A stretch of 64,000 nucleotides of DNA from Rhodococcus opacus B4 (GCF_000010805.1 NC_012522.1:1860001-1924000), one strand, 5' to 3'; positions 8,521 through 18,269 are shown, counted from the first letter of the stretch. The notes: a model not told the origin generated them from the letters alone. A program made the numbers and translations.

Positions 8521-9138
8521 TCAGGTGCAGGTGGCCAGTGCGTGTTCGACGCGCTGCGCCACCTGTGCCGGCAGGGATCCGCACTCGCTGTGCAGTGCGC
8601 GCGCGTTCAGTCGCCCGATCGCGACGCCGTCGGCGACCACCTCGTCGAGCAGTTCCTGCGAGATTCCGCTGGCGGCGAGGTCGAGTGCCGTGCACAGCGG
8701 CGTGGTGATGCGCAGGGGGCCGACCTGCTCGCAGTCCTCCGGGCGCAGCGACCGCCGGTGCAGCGCCAACTGCTGCGTCGGCGAGGGCGGCGACAGCACC
8801 GTCGAGAGGTGGATGAACCGCGGGTACAGGTGTCCGAGACCGTGAAGTTCGGCGGCACTCTGGTGGGAGACCGCGGCGGCGGCACCGAACCAGGTGCACC
8901 ACTTCGCGAACTCCTCGAGATCGGAGTGCGGACAATCCTTCAAGCGGAACAGGTCTCGTTCTATCTTGACCCACGAGCCGTCGGCGAGTCGCTCGCCGAT
9001 CTCGTCGGCAGCGAAACCGAGGCGCAGCACCTGCGCAGTGGTGAAGAAACCCGCCTGAGCCGTCGCGACGCGTGTCAGCTCTTCACCGACACCTTCGCGC
9101 TCCGGGTCACCGGGACGTGGAGCCAACCATCCGGACAT
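8521..9138 (-). CDS. AbiEi-type antitoxin-domain protein, orphan
   Basis: A 205-residue protein. Its N-terminal ATAQAGFFTTAQVLRLGFAADEIGERLADGSWVKIERDLFRL segment is the winged-helix domain of AbiEi-like type IV antitoxins (AbiEi_4). The middle (AAAVSHQSAAELHGLGHL) and the C-terminal ITTPLCTALDLAA part match the related transcriptional-regulator-like family often annotated as DUF559-neighbour proteins. No AbiEii nucleotidyltransferase toxin lies nearby, so it is either an orphan regulator or acts with an unlinked partner. The start at 9138 gives the full winged helix. Confidence 0.7.
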   Translation of the reverse strand: MSGWLAPRPGDPEREGVGEELTRVATAQAGFFTTAQVLRLGFAADEIGERLADGSWVKIERDLFRLKDCPHSDLEEFAKWCTWFGAAAAVSHQSAAELHGLGHLYPRFIHLSTVLSPPSPTQQLALHRRSLRPEDCEQVGPLRITTPLCTALDLAASGISQELLDEVVADGVAIGRLNARALHSECGSLPAQVAQRVEHALATCT

Positions 9139-9251
9139 TCCCCTACATTACTGGGCAATTGTGGCACGTATCACAATTTCTGCGGATCTCGGCGACGCGC
9201 CGCCGACGCATTCACAGAATTTGTTCAGAGTTGTCGGGAAGAATCCGTGTA

Positions 9252-10019
9252 ATGGCAGCCCGAACGAACTCCGCACCCCGAAGTAACCGTGTGCTCGTCA
9301 TCTCTCTGGTCGTCATCGCCGCGCTCGTGGCGGTACTCGTCGGCGGCGAACTCTTCGTCCGCCACAGGGTGAAGACGTGCATGGCAGACCAGTTCGAGAG
9401 CCAACTCGGCTCGCAGGTGGACGTGGGACTGAGCTGGAAGCCGGTCCTGCTGCAGTCCGTCGACAAGAACGTCCCGTACATCACCATCGACAGCGACGAC
9501 ACCAAGTTCGGCCCCGCGCAGGGGATGCAGGTGCACGCCCAGGTCAACGACATCCGGATCGAGAACACCGCGGACAGCAGCGGCACCATCGGCAGCTCCG
9601 ACGCGGACGTCACCTGGTCGACCGCAGGCATCCTCGCGACGCTGCAGCAGCAGGCGTTCGGTTCACTGATCAGCGGAGTCACCGCCGATTCGAGCGCGGG
9701 AACCCTGAAGTTCTCCGTCGGCCCGGCCGGGCTCGCGGATCTGACCGTCAAACCGGAGGTCGTGAACGGGACCGTGAAGGTGGACACGGTGGGTGCCGCG
9801 ATCCTCGGTTTCGGGCTCCCCACCGACCTCGTCGACGGGGTGGTCCAAATCCTGACCTCGAGCCTGCAGACCTACCCGCTGGGCATGCAGCCGACGTCGC
9901 TGAAGGTCACCGACGACGCCATCGAGATCACCCTCGAAGGCGGCGCCTACACGATGCCGGCCGCCCCCACCCAGCAACAGCAGCAGGAACAGCAGAGCAG
10001 CTGCGGCCTCCTCGTCTGA
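9252..10019 (+). CDS. DUF2993/LmeA-like exported protein
   Basis: A 255-residue protein with an N-terminal signal anchor (residues 13-33, VLVISLVVIAALVAVLVGG). The extracytoplasmic DUF2993 domain follows, with repeated motifs such as VNDIRIENT and LKVTDDAIEITLEGG, and a glutamine-rich tail (QQQQQEQQ) before a terminal Cys-containing end. Mycobacterial LmeA of this family binds phospholipid in the periplasm and supports lipomannan elongation; that role here is inference from the family. The start ATG 9252 gives the signal anchor immediately. Rv0479c sits in the equivalent mycobacterial neighbourhood and may be the counterpart. Confidence 0.75.
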   Translation: MAARTNSAPRSNRVLVISLVVIAALVAVLVGGELFVRHRVKTCMADQFESQLGSQVDVGLSWKPVLLQSVDKNVPYITIDSDDTKFGPAQGMQVHAQVNDIRIENTADSSGTIGSSDADVTWSTAGILATLQQQAFGSLISGVTADSSAGTLKFSVGPAGLADLTVKPEVVNGTVKVDTVGAAILGFGLPTDLVDGVVQILTSSLQTYPLGMQPTSLKVTDDAIEITLEGGAYTMPAAPTQQQQQEQQSSCGLLV

Positions 10020-10031
10020 TCGGCGGCCGGG

Positions 10032-10697
10032 TCAGTCGGGCAGCCCGTCGAGGACGGCACGGGTTCCCGACAGGCCCAGCCGCGTCGCCCCGGCCGCGAT
10101 CATCTCGAGCGCGGCCTGCGCGGTGCGGATGCCGCCGCTCGCCTTGACGCCCATCCGCCCGCCGACGGTCTGGGCCATCAACCGCACCGCCTCCACGGTC
10201 GCTCCCCCCGCCGGATGGAACCCGGTGGACGTCTTCACGAAGTTCGCGCCTGCCCGCTCGGCGGCCCGGCATGCCTCCACGATCGCCTCGTCGCTCAGCG
10301 CGGCGGTCTCCAGGATCACCTTGAGCACGGTGCTGTCGCCGACGGCCTCGCGCACGGTGAGGACGTCGGCCAGCACGGCGTTGAAGTCGCCGGCGACGGC
10401 GGCGCCGATGTCGATCACCATGTCGATCTCCTGCGCGCCCTGATCCACGGCGAGCCTGGCCTCGGCCCCCTTGACCAGCGAGTGGTGCTTCCCCGAGGGG
10501 AACCCGACCACCGCCGCGGTCACGAGACCGGGCGCCCTGACCGGCAGCATCGACGGCGACACGCAGACGGCGAGCACACCGAGTGCACGCGCCTCGTCGA
10601 TCAGCGCCGTCACGTCGTCGGTGGTGGCCTCGGGCTTGAGGAGCGTGTGGTCGACGAGGTCGGCCACCTGGGAGCGGGTCAGTGCAACGTCGGACAT
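10032..10697 (-). CDS. deoC: deoxyribose-phosphate aldolase
   Basis: Cleaves 2-deoxyribose-5-phosphate to acetaldehyde and glyceraldehyde-3-phosphate, the last step of deoxynucleoside breakdown. The 221-residue TIM-barrel protein starts with a [10 protein letters not shown] motif. It carries EIDMVIDIG and LKVILETA (catalytic Lys), then FVKTSTGF, and [10 protein letters not shown] with the Schiff-base Lys. Length and motifs are those of class I DeoC. The ATG at 10697 is chosen because the family begins a few residues before the DHTLLKP helix; the long upstream open frame is antisense to the methyltransferase. It is divergent from that gene. Confidence 0.95.
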   Translation of the reverse strand: MSDVALTRSQVADLVDHTLLKPEATTDDVTALIDEARALGVLAVCVSPSMLPVRAPGLVTAAVVGFPSGKHHSLVKGAEARLAVDQGAQEIDMVIDIGAAVAGDFNAVLADVLTVREAVGDSTVLKVILETAALSDEAIVEACRAAERAGANFVKTSTGFHPAGGATVEAVRLMAQTVGGRMGVKASGGIRTAQAALEMIAAGATRLGLSGTRAVLDGLPD

Positions 10698-10754
10698 ACC
10701 TGTGAGCTTCGCACAATGCCGCCCGGGGGTCGCGGCACGGCCTAGCATCGCCGT

Positions 10755-11588
10755 ATGAGTGATCCGGGATCGATCTTCGACGAGGCACGGCTCGAGTTCG
10801 ACCGGCTGTCGACAGCCGTGTGGGCACCTGCCGGCCAGTCGCTCGCCTTCCAGCTCGGCCTCGGCCCCGGCGATGCCGTCCTCGACGTGTGTTGCGGCGC
10901 AGGGTCTTCCGCGTTGCCGGCCGCCACCGCGGTGGGGCCGACGGGCCTCGTCCACGGCGTCGACCTGTCCGACGAGCTCCTGGAGCAGGGCCGGGTCAAG
11001 GCGTCGGAACGCGGGCTGCAGAACATCGAGTTCGTCTGCGCGGACGCCACCACCTGGGAGCCGCCGAGCACCGTCCCGGAAGCCGGTTACGACGCGCTCG
11101 CCTGCTCGTACGGCGTGTTCTTCCTGCCCCACATGGACGCCGATTTCACCCGGCTCGCGGGCCTCGTCCGCCCCGGCGGGAAGGTCGGGATGACGGTGTG
11201 GCGGCGGGGGGCGCTGCGCGACTTCGCGGACGCGTTCCACGACGCCGTGGCGCGGCATCGGGAACCCACGCCGGAACCGGCCGGATCGCCGTTCGACCCG
11301 CTCGCGCGCATCGACACCCCGGATGCGCTCCACCAGTGGCTGGGCGAGCTGGGCGCGCACTCGACCGAGGTCCGGGAACTGTCCAACATCATTCCCGCCA
11401 CCCCGGAGTTCGCCTGGGACCTCGTCCTGGGTGGGAACTTCCGCCGCGCGCTCGCCCCGTTCGACGACCGGACGGTCGAGCAGATCCGCCTCGATCTCCT
11501 GCAGCTGCTCACCGAGCGCGCGATTCACGACGTCGACGCCGGGACCCTCGTGGGCACCGCCGTGGTGAACGGCCGTAGTGCGACCTGA
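10755..11588 (+). CDS. class I SAM-dependent methyltransferase
   Basis: A 277-residue methyltransferase with a clear motif I ([17 protein letters not shown] near residue 42), motif II acid in [11 protein letters not shown], and FVCADATTW (motif III-like). [13 protein letters not shown] segment follows. The arrangement is that of UbiE/COQ5-like Methyltransf_11 or Methyltransf_25 proteins that methylate small molecules. The C-terminal third ([20 protein letters not shown]) resembles others annotated as phosphatidylethanolamine N-methyltransferase-like, but the substrate is unknown. It is 13 bases upstream of purU and may share a transcript. Confidence 0.85.
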   Translation: MSDPGSIFDEARLEFDRLSTAVWAPAGQSLAFQLGLGPGDAVLDVCCGAGSSALPAATAVGPTGLVHGVDLSDELLEQGRVKASERGLQNIEFVCADATTWEPPSTVPEAGYDALACSYGVFFLPHMDADFTRLAGLVRPGGKVGMTVWRRGALRDFADAFHDAVARHREPTPEPAGSPFDPLARIDTPDALHQWLGELGAHSTEVRELSNIIPATPEFAWDLVLGGNFRRALAPFDDRTVEQIRLDLLQLLTERAIHDVDAGTLVGTAVVNGRSAT

Positions 11589-11601
11589 AAGACTGTTGAC
11601 C

Positions 11602-12486
11602 ATGAGCGCTGCTTCGACCGAGGATCACCGGTACGTTCTTTCACTCGGCTGCCCCGACCGCACCGGCATCGTCGCCCGGATCTCGACGTTCCTCGCCGAC
11701 GTGGGCGGCTGGATCGTCGAGGCGGCATACCACGCCGACGCCGACACCGGCTGGTTCTTCACCCGTCAGGCCGTGCGTGCGTCTTCGGTCGACATGTCCA
11801 TCGAGGAGCTGCGGGAACGGTTCGCCGCGGTCGCCGCCGAACTGGGCCCCGAGACGGAGTGGACGGTGGCGGACTCGGGTCAGCGCAAGCGGGTGGTGCT
11901 GCTGGTGAGCAAGGAGGCGCACTGCCTCCACGACCTGCTGGGACGTGCGGCGGGCGGCGAGTTGCCCGCCGACATCTGCGCGGTGATCGGCAACCACCGC
12001 GACCTCGAGAACGTCACGCGACAGCACGGCATCGACTTCCATCACGTGCCGTTCGCAAAGGACCCCGCCGACCGGGGCCCCGCCTTCGAGCAGGTGCGGA
12101 AACTGGTCGACGCCCACGATCCCGACGCCGTGGTGCTGGCCCGATTCATGCAGGTGCTGCCGTCGGAACTGTGCGAGCACTGGGCGGGCCGGGCGATCAA
12201 CATCCACCACAGCTTCCTGCCGTCGTTCGTCGGCGCGCGCCCCTATCACCAGGCGTTCGCCCGCGGTGTGAAGCTGATCGGCGCCACGTGCCACTACGTG
12301 ACGGCCGAACTCGACGCGGGGCCCATCATCGAGCAGGACGTGATCCGCGTCGACCATGCCGACGAGGTCGCGGACATGGTCCGGCAGGGCCGCGACATCG
12401 AGAAGCTCGTCCTCTCCCGCGGCCTGCGCTGGCATCTCGAGGATCGCGTCCTCGTGCACGGCCGTAAGACGGTGGTGTTCAGCTAG
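11602..12486 (+). CDS. purU: formyltetrahydrofolate deformylase
   Basis: Hydrolyses 10-formyl-tetrahydrofolate to formate and tetrahydrofolate, balancing one-carbon pools. The 294-residue protein has an N-terminal ACT domain ([20 protein letters not shown]) and a C-terminal formyltransferase domain. The latter contains [21 protein letters not shown] and [16 protein letters not shown], which supply the Asn/His/Asp catalytic set. ATG 11602 is preferred to an in-frame start 24 bases upstream because the ACT strand follows at the usual distance. The nitrilase-family gene follows 38 bases later on the same strand. Confidence 0.95.
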   Translation: MSAASTEDHRYVLSLGCPDRTGIVARISTFLADVGGWIVEAAYHADADTGWFFTRQAVRASSVDMSIEELRERFAAVAAELGPETEWTVADSGQRKRVVLLVSKEAHCLHDLLGRAAGGELPADICAVIGNHRDLENVTRQHGIDFHHVPFAKDPADRGPAFEQVRKLVDAHDPDAVVLARFMQVLPSELCEHWAGRAINIHHSFLPSFVGARPYHQAFARGVKLIGATCHYVTAELDAGPIIEQDVIRVDHADEVADMVRQGRDIEKLVLSRGLRWHLEDRVLVHGRKTVVFS

Positions 12487-12524
12487 TTTCGTCGCACACG
12501 GTCCACTTCGGAAAGGGCATTGAC

Positions 12525-13325
12525 ATGGTCGACGTAGCAATTGCACAGTTCGCTGCCGGCCCGGACAAGGCGGACAACCTTGCGCTGATCGCGAAGTTCG
12601 CCGCGGAGGCGGCGGCGGGCGGGGCGCGGATGCTGGTGGCGCCCGAGTTCGCGATGTTCACGATCCCGACGATGGACGAGCGATTCGTGGACTCCGCGGA
12701 ATCCCTGGACGGCGAGTTCGTCACCGGCCTCCGCGAGGTCGCCGCCCGGCACGCGATGACCGTCGTCGCCGGGATCAACGAGGCGATCCCCGGCGAGCGC
12801 CGGATCTTCAACACCCTCGTCGCGGTCGCCCCCGACGGCGGCATCGCCGCCACCTATCGGAAGCTGCACCTGTACGACGCGTTCGGTTACCGGGAGTCGG
12901 ACGTCGTACAGGCCGGTTCGATCGGCGCCCCCGAGACGTTCACCGTCGACGGCGTCACCGTCGGCATGCAGACGTGTTACGACCTGCGGTTCCCGGAGGT
13001 GACCCGGCGCATCGTCGACGCGGGCGCGGACGTCCTGGTCCTGCCGGCCGCGTGGATGTCGGGCCCGCTCAAGGAAGACCACTGGACCACGCTCGTCCGC
13101 GCCCGGGCCATCGAGAACACGATGTACGTCGCCGCGGCCGATCAGAGCGGCCCGGTGGGTTCGGGCGCGTCGCTGATCGTCGATCCGATGGGGGTGGTGA
13201 TCGCGTCCCTCGGCGAACGGGTCGGGACGGCGATCGGCACCGTCTCCCCCGACCGCGTCGCCGAGGTCCGCGCCAAGAATCCGGCGCTGACGCTCCGCCG
13301 GTTCGGTGTGGTCGCCGAGCAGTAG
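12525..13325 (+). CDS. carbon-nitrogen hydrolase (nitrilase superfamily amidase)
   Basis: A 266-residue cytoplasmic amidase with the Glu-Lys-Cys triad visible in APEFAMF (Glu), YRKLHLYDAF (Lys) and MQTCYDLRFPE (Cys). The FPE-containing Cys motif and size fit the omega-amidase/deaminated-glutathione-amidase (Nit1/NIT2) branch. That branch removes the amide from side products of transaminases; substrate assignment is inference. Mycobacterial Rv0480c is the likely counterpart by family and position. It ends 10 bases from the convergent crotonase gene, marking the border between housekeeping genes and the catabolic region. Confidence 0.9.
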   Translation: MVDVAIAQFAAGPDKADNLALIAKFAAEAAAGGARMLVAPEFAMFTIPTMDERFVDSAESLDGEFVTGLREVAARHAMTVVAGINEAIPGERRIFNTLVAVAPDGGIAATYRKLHLYDAFGYRESDVVQAGSIGAPETFTVDGVTVGMQTCYDLRFPEVTRRIVDAGADVLVLPAAWMSGPLKEDHWTTLVRARAIENTMYVAAADQSGPVGSGASLIVDPMGVVIASLGERVGTAIGTVSPDRVAEVRAKNPALTLRRFGVVAEQ

Positions 13326-13335
13326 ATTCCGGCGT

Positions 13336-14178
13336 TCAGCGGAAGACGTCGGGCAGGCCGTCGGACACCGACTGCGGGAAGTCGGGCTGCCGCTTGTCGA
13401 GGAACGCCGCGACTCCTTCGCGGACGTCGGCCGAGGCGCCGCGCACGTGGATGGCGATCGACTCGGCCCGGTGCGCCACCTCGGGGCTGTCGGCCCCGAG
13501 CATTCTCCACATCAACTGCCGGGTCAGTGCGACGGAGACCGGCGAGGTGCCCGCCGCCAGTTCGCGCGCCACCTCGATCGCTCGCGGCAGCACATCGTCG
13601 GCGGGGACGACCTCGCGGACGAGTCCGCGATCGAGGGCCTCCGCCGCCGGCACCATCTTGCCGCCGACGGCCCATTCGACGGCGGTCGAGATGCCGACGA
13701 TCCGGGGTAGGAACCAGGTGGAACACGCCTCCGGTACGAGCCCTCGGCGGGTGAACACGAACCCGAACTTCGCAGTGTCCGAGGCGATCCGGATGTCGGC
13801 GGGCAGCGTCATCGTGACACCGACGCCGGCCGCCGGACCGTTGATCGCCGCGATCACCGGTTTCGTCGACCGATAGATCCGCAGCGCCGTCTGGCCTCCC
13901 GAATCCGGCGGCGCCTCGCCGGTGTCCGGATCGCCGTCCATGACGAACGTGTCGCCGCCGGCCGCGAGGTCGGCCCCGGCGCAGAAGGCGCGACCGGTTC
14001 CCGTCAGGACGATCGCCCGGATCGAATCATCCGCGTCGCACTCGTCGAAGACCTCGATGATGCGGTCCCGCATTCCGAGAGTGAACGCGTTGAGCCGTTC
14101 CGGGCGATTCAGCCGCACGACGGCGATCTCCTCGCGGCGTTCCAGTAAGACCACGCTCTCGACATCGACAGACGTCAT
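13336..14178 (-). CDS. enoyl-CoA hydratase/isomerase (crotonase) family protein
   Basis: A 280-residue crotonase. It shows the CoA-binding and oxyanion-hole segments GRAFCAGADLAAGG and NGPAAGVGVTM, and one acidic residue in RRGLVPEACSTWFLPR that aligns with the second catalytic Glu; the first Glu position is replaced. It may therefore be an isomerase or a hydratase acting on an unusual acyl-CoA. The ATG at 14178 follows a purine-rich GAGGAAGAAGAAGAA tract. It lies 43 bases after the CoA ligase gene and is probably in its operon, under the operator at 15810. Confidence 0.88.
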   Translation of the reverse strand: MTSVDVESVVLLERREEIAVVRLNRPERLNAFTLGMRDRIIEVFDECDADDSIRAIVLTGTGRAFCAGADLAAGGDTFVMDGDPDTGEAPPDSGGQTALRIYRSTKPVIAAINGPAAGVGVTMTLPADIRIASDTAKFGFVFTRRGLVPEACSTWFLPRIVGISTAVEWAVGGKMVPAAEALDRGLVREVVPADDVLPRAIEVARELAAGTSPVSVALTRQLMWRMLGADSPEVAHRAESIAIHVRGASADVREGVAAFLDKRQPDFPQSVSDGLPDVFR

Positions 14179-14221
14179 TTCTTCTTCTTCCTCTTCGTCG
14201 AATCACGCTGGGGGTGTAGCG

Positions 14222-15745
14222 TCAGCGCACCTTCGAGAACCTCTCGGACACGTCGCGGTACTCGGATCGGATCGCGGTCTTCGACAGCTTTCCGCTGGGC
14301 AGGCGCGGCAGGGGTTCGTTCCGGATCACGACATATCGGGGAACCTTGTAGTCGGCGACCAGCCGGTCGCAGTGCTCGATGATGGCGGCTTCGTCGACGT
14401 CGCCGGTGACCGTCACGATCGCCGCGGGAGTTTCGCCGAACCGCGCGTCCTTCGCGGCGATCACCGCGACTTCCTCGACGCCCTCGATCTCACCGATCAC
14501 GCGCTCCAACTCGACCGGTGAAATGTTGATTCCTCCGGTGATGATGAGGTCTTTGAGCCGGTCGACGAACTGCAGCCGCCCCTCGCTGTCCCGCGTTCCC
14601 AGGTCGCCGCTGTGCAGCCAGCCGTCCCGCAGCGCGGCCGCCGTCGATTCCTCGTCGTTCCAGTAGCCGGGCGTGACGCCGGGTCCGCTGAGGAGAATTT
14701 CGCCTTCCTCGCCGGGGTCTGCCTCGGTTCCGTCGGGGCGGACCACCTTCATCTCGGTGAAGATGGAGCCGTTTCCGCACGTCGCGGGATGGTCGAAGGC
14801 CTCGCTGACGAGTGTGGCGGTCGCGACTCCCCCGGCCTCCGTCATGCCGTAGATCTGCCGGAGTGCCACCCCCTTGTCGGCCCACCGCTGCAGAAGCGCA
14901 GGCGCGACCGCAGCGCCGCCGACGATCGCCGTCCGCAGGGAACCGAGGTCGGCGTTCTCGAATTCCGGGGCCCGGGAGATCGCGTCGAAGATCAGGGGAA
15001 CACCGAACAGGGCCTGGACCCGGTGTTCGCTCAGCAACGCCGCGGCACGACCGGGTTTCAGCTCGCGTTCGATGATGATGGTGCCACCCAGCACGGTGGT
15101 CATGAGCAGACCCCACACGAGGCCGGGTGTGAAGACGAGCGGAAGAACCAGCAGCGTCGTCGACCCGGGCCGCAGCCCCTCTTCCGTCAGCGACGCCTCG
15201 AAGACGATATTGAGCAGGGTGCGGTTGGTGCAGATGACGCCCTTGGAGAGCCCCGTCGAGCCGCTGGTGAACAGCAGCGCCGTCGGCTCTTCGGGCCCGA
15301 CGTCGATCCGGAAGTCGTCGATACCGCCGCTGCGCAGCACCGAGAATTCGTCGAACGGCAGCGAATCGAAAACCCCGCCCAGGGAGCGCGTCGCGTCGAC
15401 GGAGTCGCCGAACTCGGCGGGCGCGAGCACCAGCCGGACTCCCGCGTCGTCGACCACCTTGCGGAGTTCCGCGGGCTTCAGTCGCGGGTTCAACGGCACG
15501 AGGACCGCTCCCGCCTTCAGCACGCCGAGGGCGATAACCGGCCAGTCGAGTGAGTTCGGGCCGAGGACACCGACTCGATCTCCCGGCCCGATCCCGGCCT
15601 CGGCGATCCGGCGTGCAACTCGGCTCGACCAGTCCTGCAGTTCCCGGTACGTGAGCGCGTCGTCGTCGACGACGATCGCGCGCTGGTCGCCCTTCGTCGC
15701 CGCCCACCAGTGCAATGCCGACCCGATTGTCGCAGCCATCTCCAC
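14222..15745 (-). CDS. acyl-CoA synthetase (AMP-forming), class I adenylating enzyme
   Basis: Activates a carboxylic acid to its CoA thioester through an acyl-adenylate. The protein has about 507 residues. ATP-binding P-loop-like motif LLFTSGSTGLSKG is near residue 175, YGMTEAGG near 300, the GWLHSGDLG motif near 385 and the catalytic Lys in LPSGKLSK near 488. Start is GTG 15745 (GGAAGG four bases upstream) or ATG 15739 two codons later. It is closest in layout to the second synthetase at 39078 (both end SKVR/PKVR), so the two look like paralogs. It heads a ligase-crotonase operon with the 15810 operator. Confidence 0.92.
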   Translation of the reverse strand: MEMAATIGSALHWWAATKGDQRAIVVDDDALTYRELQDWSSRVARRIAEAGIGPGDRVGVLGPNSLDWPVIALGVLKAGAVLVPLNPRLKPAELRKVVDDAGVRLVLAPAEFGDSVDATRSLGGVFDSLPFDEFSVLRSGGIDDFRIDVGPEEPTALLFTSGSTGLSKGVICTNRTLLNIVFEASLTEEGLRPGSTTLLVLPLVFTPGLVWGLLMTTVLGGTIIIERELKPGRAAALLSEHRVQALFGVPLIFDAISRAPEFENADLGSLRTAIVGGAAVAPALLQRWADKGVALRQIYGMTEAGGVATATLVSEAFDHPATCGNGSIFTEMKVVRPDGTEADPGEEGEILLSGPGVTPGYWNDEESTAAALRDGWLHSGDLGTRDSEGRLQFVDRLKDLIITGGINISPVELERVIGEIEGVEEVAVIAAKDARFGETPAAIVTVTGDVDEAAIIEHCDRLVADYKVPRYVVIRNEPLPRLPSGKLSKTAIRSEYRDVSERFSKVR

Positions 15746-15809
15746 TCAACCTTCCGCCGTCGCCGCCGGGCGACATCGATGTCACGGCAGACGCCTCGCG
15801 CCACCGCTC

Positions 15810-15832
15810 AAAACCTACGATCTATAGATTAA
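15810..15832. promoter_or_regulatory. regulon operator copy 1 (23-bp inverted repeat)
   Basis: AAAACCTA-N7-TAGATTAA, one of nine copies of the same 8-7-8 layout in this window. It is 65 bases upstream of the CoA ligase start and overlaps the end of the MFS gene. Its likely target is the ligase-crotonase operon. Confidence 0.6.
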
Positions 15833-17303
15833 CTGATGGTGCACCGAATCGGACACCCCGATCGGCATGTTTTCTCCGCGCGCGCTCCGCACCAGCTGCC
15901 ACCAGTCCGGCAGCACCCGCCGCCACCCCGCCCACCCAGAACGCGATCACGAACGCGCGCTCGGACGCCAGGTCTGTGCCGGGGACGGTCACGGAGGCGA
16001 GCAGCGTCGCCACCAGGGCGCCGGCGACCGAACTACCGAAGGTCCGCGCAATCGCGTTGATGCCGTTGGTGACCCCGGTGAATTCGGGCGGCACCGCGTC
16101 GACGAGCAGCGCGGGCAGCACCGCGAACGACGCACTCACGAAGACGTTGATCACGACGAGCGCGACGACAACCTGCCACAGCCGGGTGTGGGCCACCGCC
16201 AGCACCGCGAATCCGGCCACCCCGATCCCGCAGGCCGCGACGAACACCCGGTCGGCGCGGAAGCGGTGCACGAAGCGGCCGCTCGCCATTGCCGCTGTCA
16301 CGCCCGCGACCGAACCCGGGAGCAGCACGACAAGACTCGTCCGCAGCACCGACGCGTCGAAGCCGTAGCCGACGGCCGCGCGCGAGGCCTGGACGAACTG
16401 GGCCGAGCCGAGAAACTGGATGTACATGGCCATTCCGACGAGAAACGCCGCGAGATGAGTGCCGGCAACCCGCCGGCCGGACAGCAGCATCGGAGGGACG
16501 AGGGGGCTCCGGGTCCGACGCTCGTGCAGATACCACCCGGCCGAGACGACCATCCCCAGCGCCGCGGCGCCGACCGTTTGCGGCGACCCCCAGCCCCACC
16601 GGCCGCCTTCGGCGAGGGCGATCAGAATCGCGGACAGCCCCACTGCCATCAGGGCGACTCCGACCGGATCGAGACCACCCCGGGATGTTTCCGCCCCGCC
16701 ACGCGGGACGGTCACCCAGGCAACCACCAGTGCGGCGAGATTCAGCACCACGAGCAGCCCGAACACCCGCCGGAAATCCGCGCCCTCGGTGCACAGCACC
16801 CCGGCGGCGATCATCCCGAGCCCTCCGCCGATGGCCAGGATCCCGGACATCAGCCCGATGGCGCTCAGGAGCCGTCGCGGGCCGAGCCGGCGTCGCAGCA
16901 CGGCGACGCCGATCGGGAACAGCGCGAACGCCGCCCCCTGGAGGATTCGGCCGAGCACGAGGAGCGGGAGTCGGCCGGTGCCGGTACACAGCACCGAACC
17001 GAGGAGGACCACGACGAGAATCCCCAGCAGCACCGGGCGCGGACCGCGCCGGTCGGCGAGTCTGCCGAGGACCGGCGTGCTCACTGCCGCGGCGAGCAGG
17101 TTAGCCGTCACCACCCAGCCGATTGCGGCCGAATCGACTCCGAGTTGCGACGCCATAGCAGGGAGCAGCGGTACCACCGCCGTCTGTATGACGGCCGTGG
17201 TCATGACGACGAAGCACAGCGCCGGGACCAGGAATCGGTCGCGGGACGCCGGGCGCCGGGTCTGGTTCGTGACGGTGACCGACTCGGCGTCCTTCGTGAC
17301 CAT
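15822..17303 (-). CDS. MFS transporter, 14-helix DHA2-like
   Basis: A 493-residue major facilitator with about 14 hydrophobic segments. The antiporter-type sequence ANLLAAAVSTPVLGRLADRRGPR near residue 70 is the loop 2-3 motif, and LGRILQGAAFALFPIG matches motif C-like helices of drug/proton antiporters. Such proteins usually export drugs or organic acids, but the position 3 bases after a ferredoxin reductase in a catabolic region allows a role in uptake or efflux of the pathway substrate. It belongs to the reductase-MFS operon read from the 18303 operator. Confidence 0.85.
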   Translation of the reverse strand: MVTKDAESVTVTNQTRRPASRDRFLVPALCFVVMTTAVIQTAVVPLLPAMASQLGVDSAAIGWVVTANLLAAAVSTPVLGRLADRRGPRPVLLGILVVVLLGSVLCTGTGRLPLLVLGRILQGAAFALFPIGVAVLRRRLGPRRLLSAIGLMSGILAIGGGLGMIAAGVLCTEGADFRRVFGLLVVLNLAALVVAWVTVPRGGAETSRGGLDPVGVALMAVGLSAILIALAEGGRWGWGSPQTVGAAALGMVVSAGWYLHERRTRSPLVPPMLLSGRRVAGTHLAAFLVGMAMYIQFLGSAQFVQASRAAVGYGFDASVLRTSLVVLLPGSVAGVTAAMASGRFVHRFRADRVFVAACGIGVAGFAVLAVAHTRLWQVVVALVVINVFVSASFAVLPALLVDAVPPEFTGVTNGINAIARTFGSSVAGALVATLLASVTVPGTDLASERAFVIAFWVGGVAAGAAGLVAAGAERARRKHADRGVRFGAPSVNL

Positions 17304-17306
17304 CTG

Positions 17307-18269
17307 TCACAGATCCAGGGTCAGCTTGGGTGTGCAACTCCGGGACACGCAGATCATCATGGCGTCGTTCTCCGCCTGCTCGTCCTCGCTGAGGACGGAG
17401 TCGCGGTGATCGGGAGTGCCGCGGAGCACCGCCACCTCGCACGTTCCGCAGGTGCCCTCCCGGCAGGAGAAGTCGGCGTCGACGCCCTCCCGGAGGACGG
17501 CGTCGAGAATCGTCTCGTCCGCGGCGACCTGGACCGTCCGCCCCGATCGGGCGAGTTCGACTTCGAAGGCTCCGTCGTCGCCGTGCTCCGGGGGCTCCTT
17601 CGGCGCGAAGCGTTCGACGTGCAGTGTGACGTGCGGACGTTCCCGGCACGCCGATTCGATGGCCTGCAGCAACGGTTCCGGGCCACAGCAGTACACGACG
17701 GTTCCGGGCTCGACCTCGGCGAGAGCCGTCGCGAGGTCGAGGTGGCCGTGCTCGTCCTGCGGGCGGATGCGCACCTGGTCCGGGTGTGCTGCCGCGAGTT
17801 CGTCGGCGAATGCCATGCTCGCGCGGGTCCGCCCACCGTAGAGCAGGCGCCACGGCGCTCCCTTGGCGTCCACTTCCCTCGTCATCGGAAGGAGCGGCGT
17901 GATGCCGATGCCGCCGGCCACGAACAGGTACGAGTCGGCATCGACGAGCGCGAAGTGGTTGCGGGGGCCGCCGACGTCGACGAGGTCACCGGACTCGAGC
18001 TTGTCGTGGACGCGGATCGAGCCACCCCGGCCGTCGGCCTCGCGGAGCACGGCCACGGTCAGCGATGTCGTGTCACCGGGGTCGCCGCACAGCGAGTACT
18101 GGCGGGTGGTGGTGTCGTCGAGGATCAGATCGATGTGCGAACCCGGTGTCCAGGCCGGGGCCGTCGCACCGTCGTGGTCGACCAGGGTGAGTCGCACGAC
18201 GCCGTCGGCGAGCGTGTCCTTGCCTGCAACCTGCATCTGCCGCCGTTGCTGGTTCGCGTTGCTGGTCAT
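17307..18269 (-). CDS. phthalate-dioxygenase-type reductase (FMN/NAD + C-terminal 2Fe-2S)
   Basis: Passes electrons from NAD(P)H to a Rieske oxygenase. The 320-residue protein has a flavin domain (RQYSLCGDP), an NAD domain (FVAGGIGITPLLPM and YCCGPEPLL) and a C-terminal plant-type 2Fe-2S domain with CREGTCGTCEV and a distal Cys in CVSRSC. This is the order of class IA reductases such as VanB and phthalate dioxygenase reductase. No oxygenase is adjacent, but the single-component Rieske proteins at 24634 and 54837 lack reductases of their own. The first shares this gene's operator type and is the likely partner. Start ATG 18269. Confidence 0.92.
   Translation of the reverse strand: MTSNANQQRRQMQVAGKDTLADGVVRLTLVDHDGATAPAWTPGSHIDLILDDTTTRQYSLCGDPGDTTSLTVAVLREADGRGGSIRVHDKLESGDLVDVGGPRNHFALVDADSYLFVAGGIGITPLLPMTREVDAKGAPWRLLYGGRTRASMAFADELAAAHPDQVRIRPQDEHGHLDLATALAEVEPGTVVYCCGPEPLLQAIESACRERPHVTLHVERFAPKEPPEHGDDGAFEVELARSGRTVQVAADETILDAVLREGVDADFSCREGTCGTCEVAVLRGTPDHRDSVLSEDEQAENDAMMICVSRSCTPKLTLDL

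Noticed and set aside
17286-17300. GTGAC-N5-GTCAC inverted repeat
   Set aside because: It lies at the MFS start within a 3-base intergenic gap of one operon, so an operator role is unlikely; it is probably chance.
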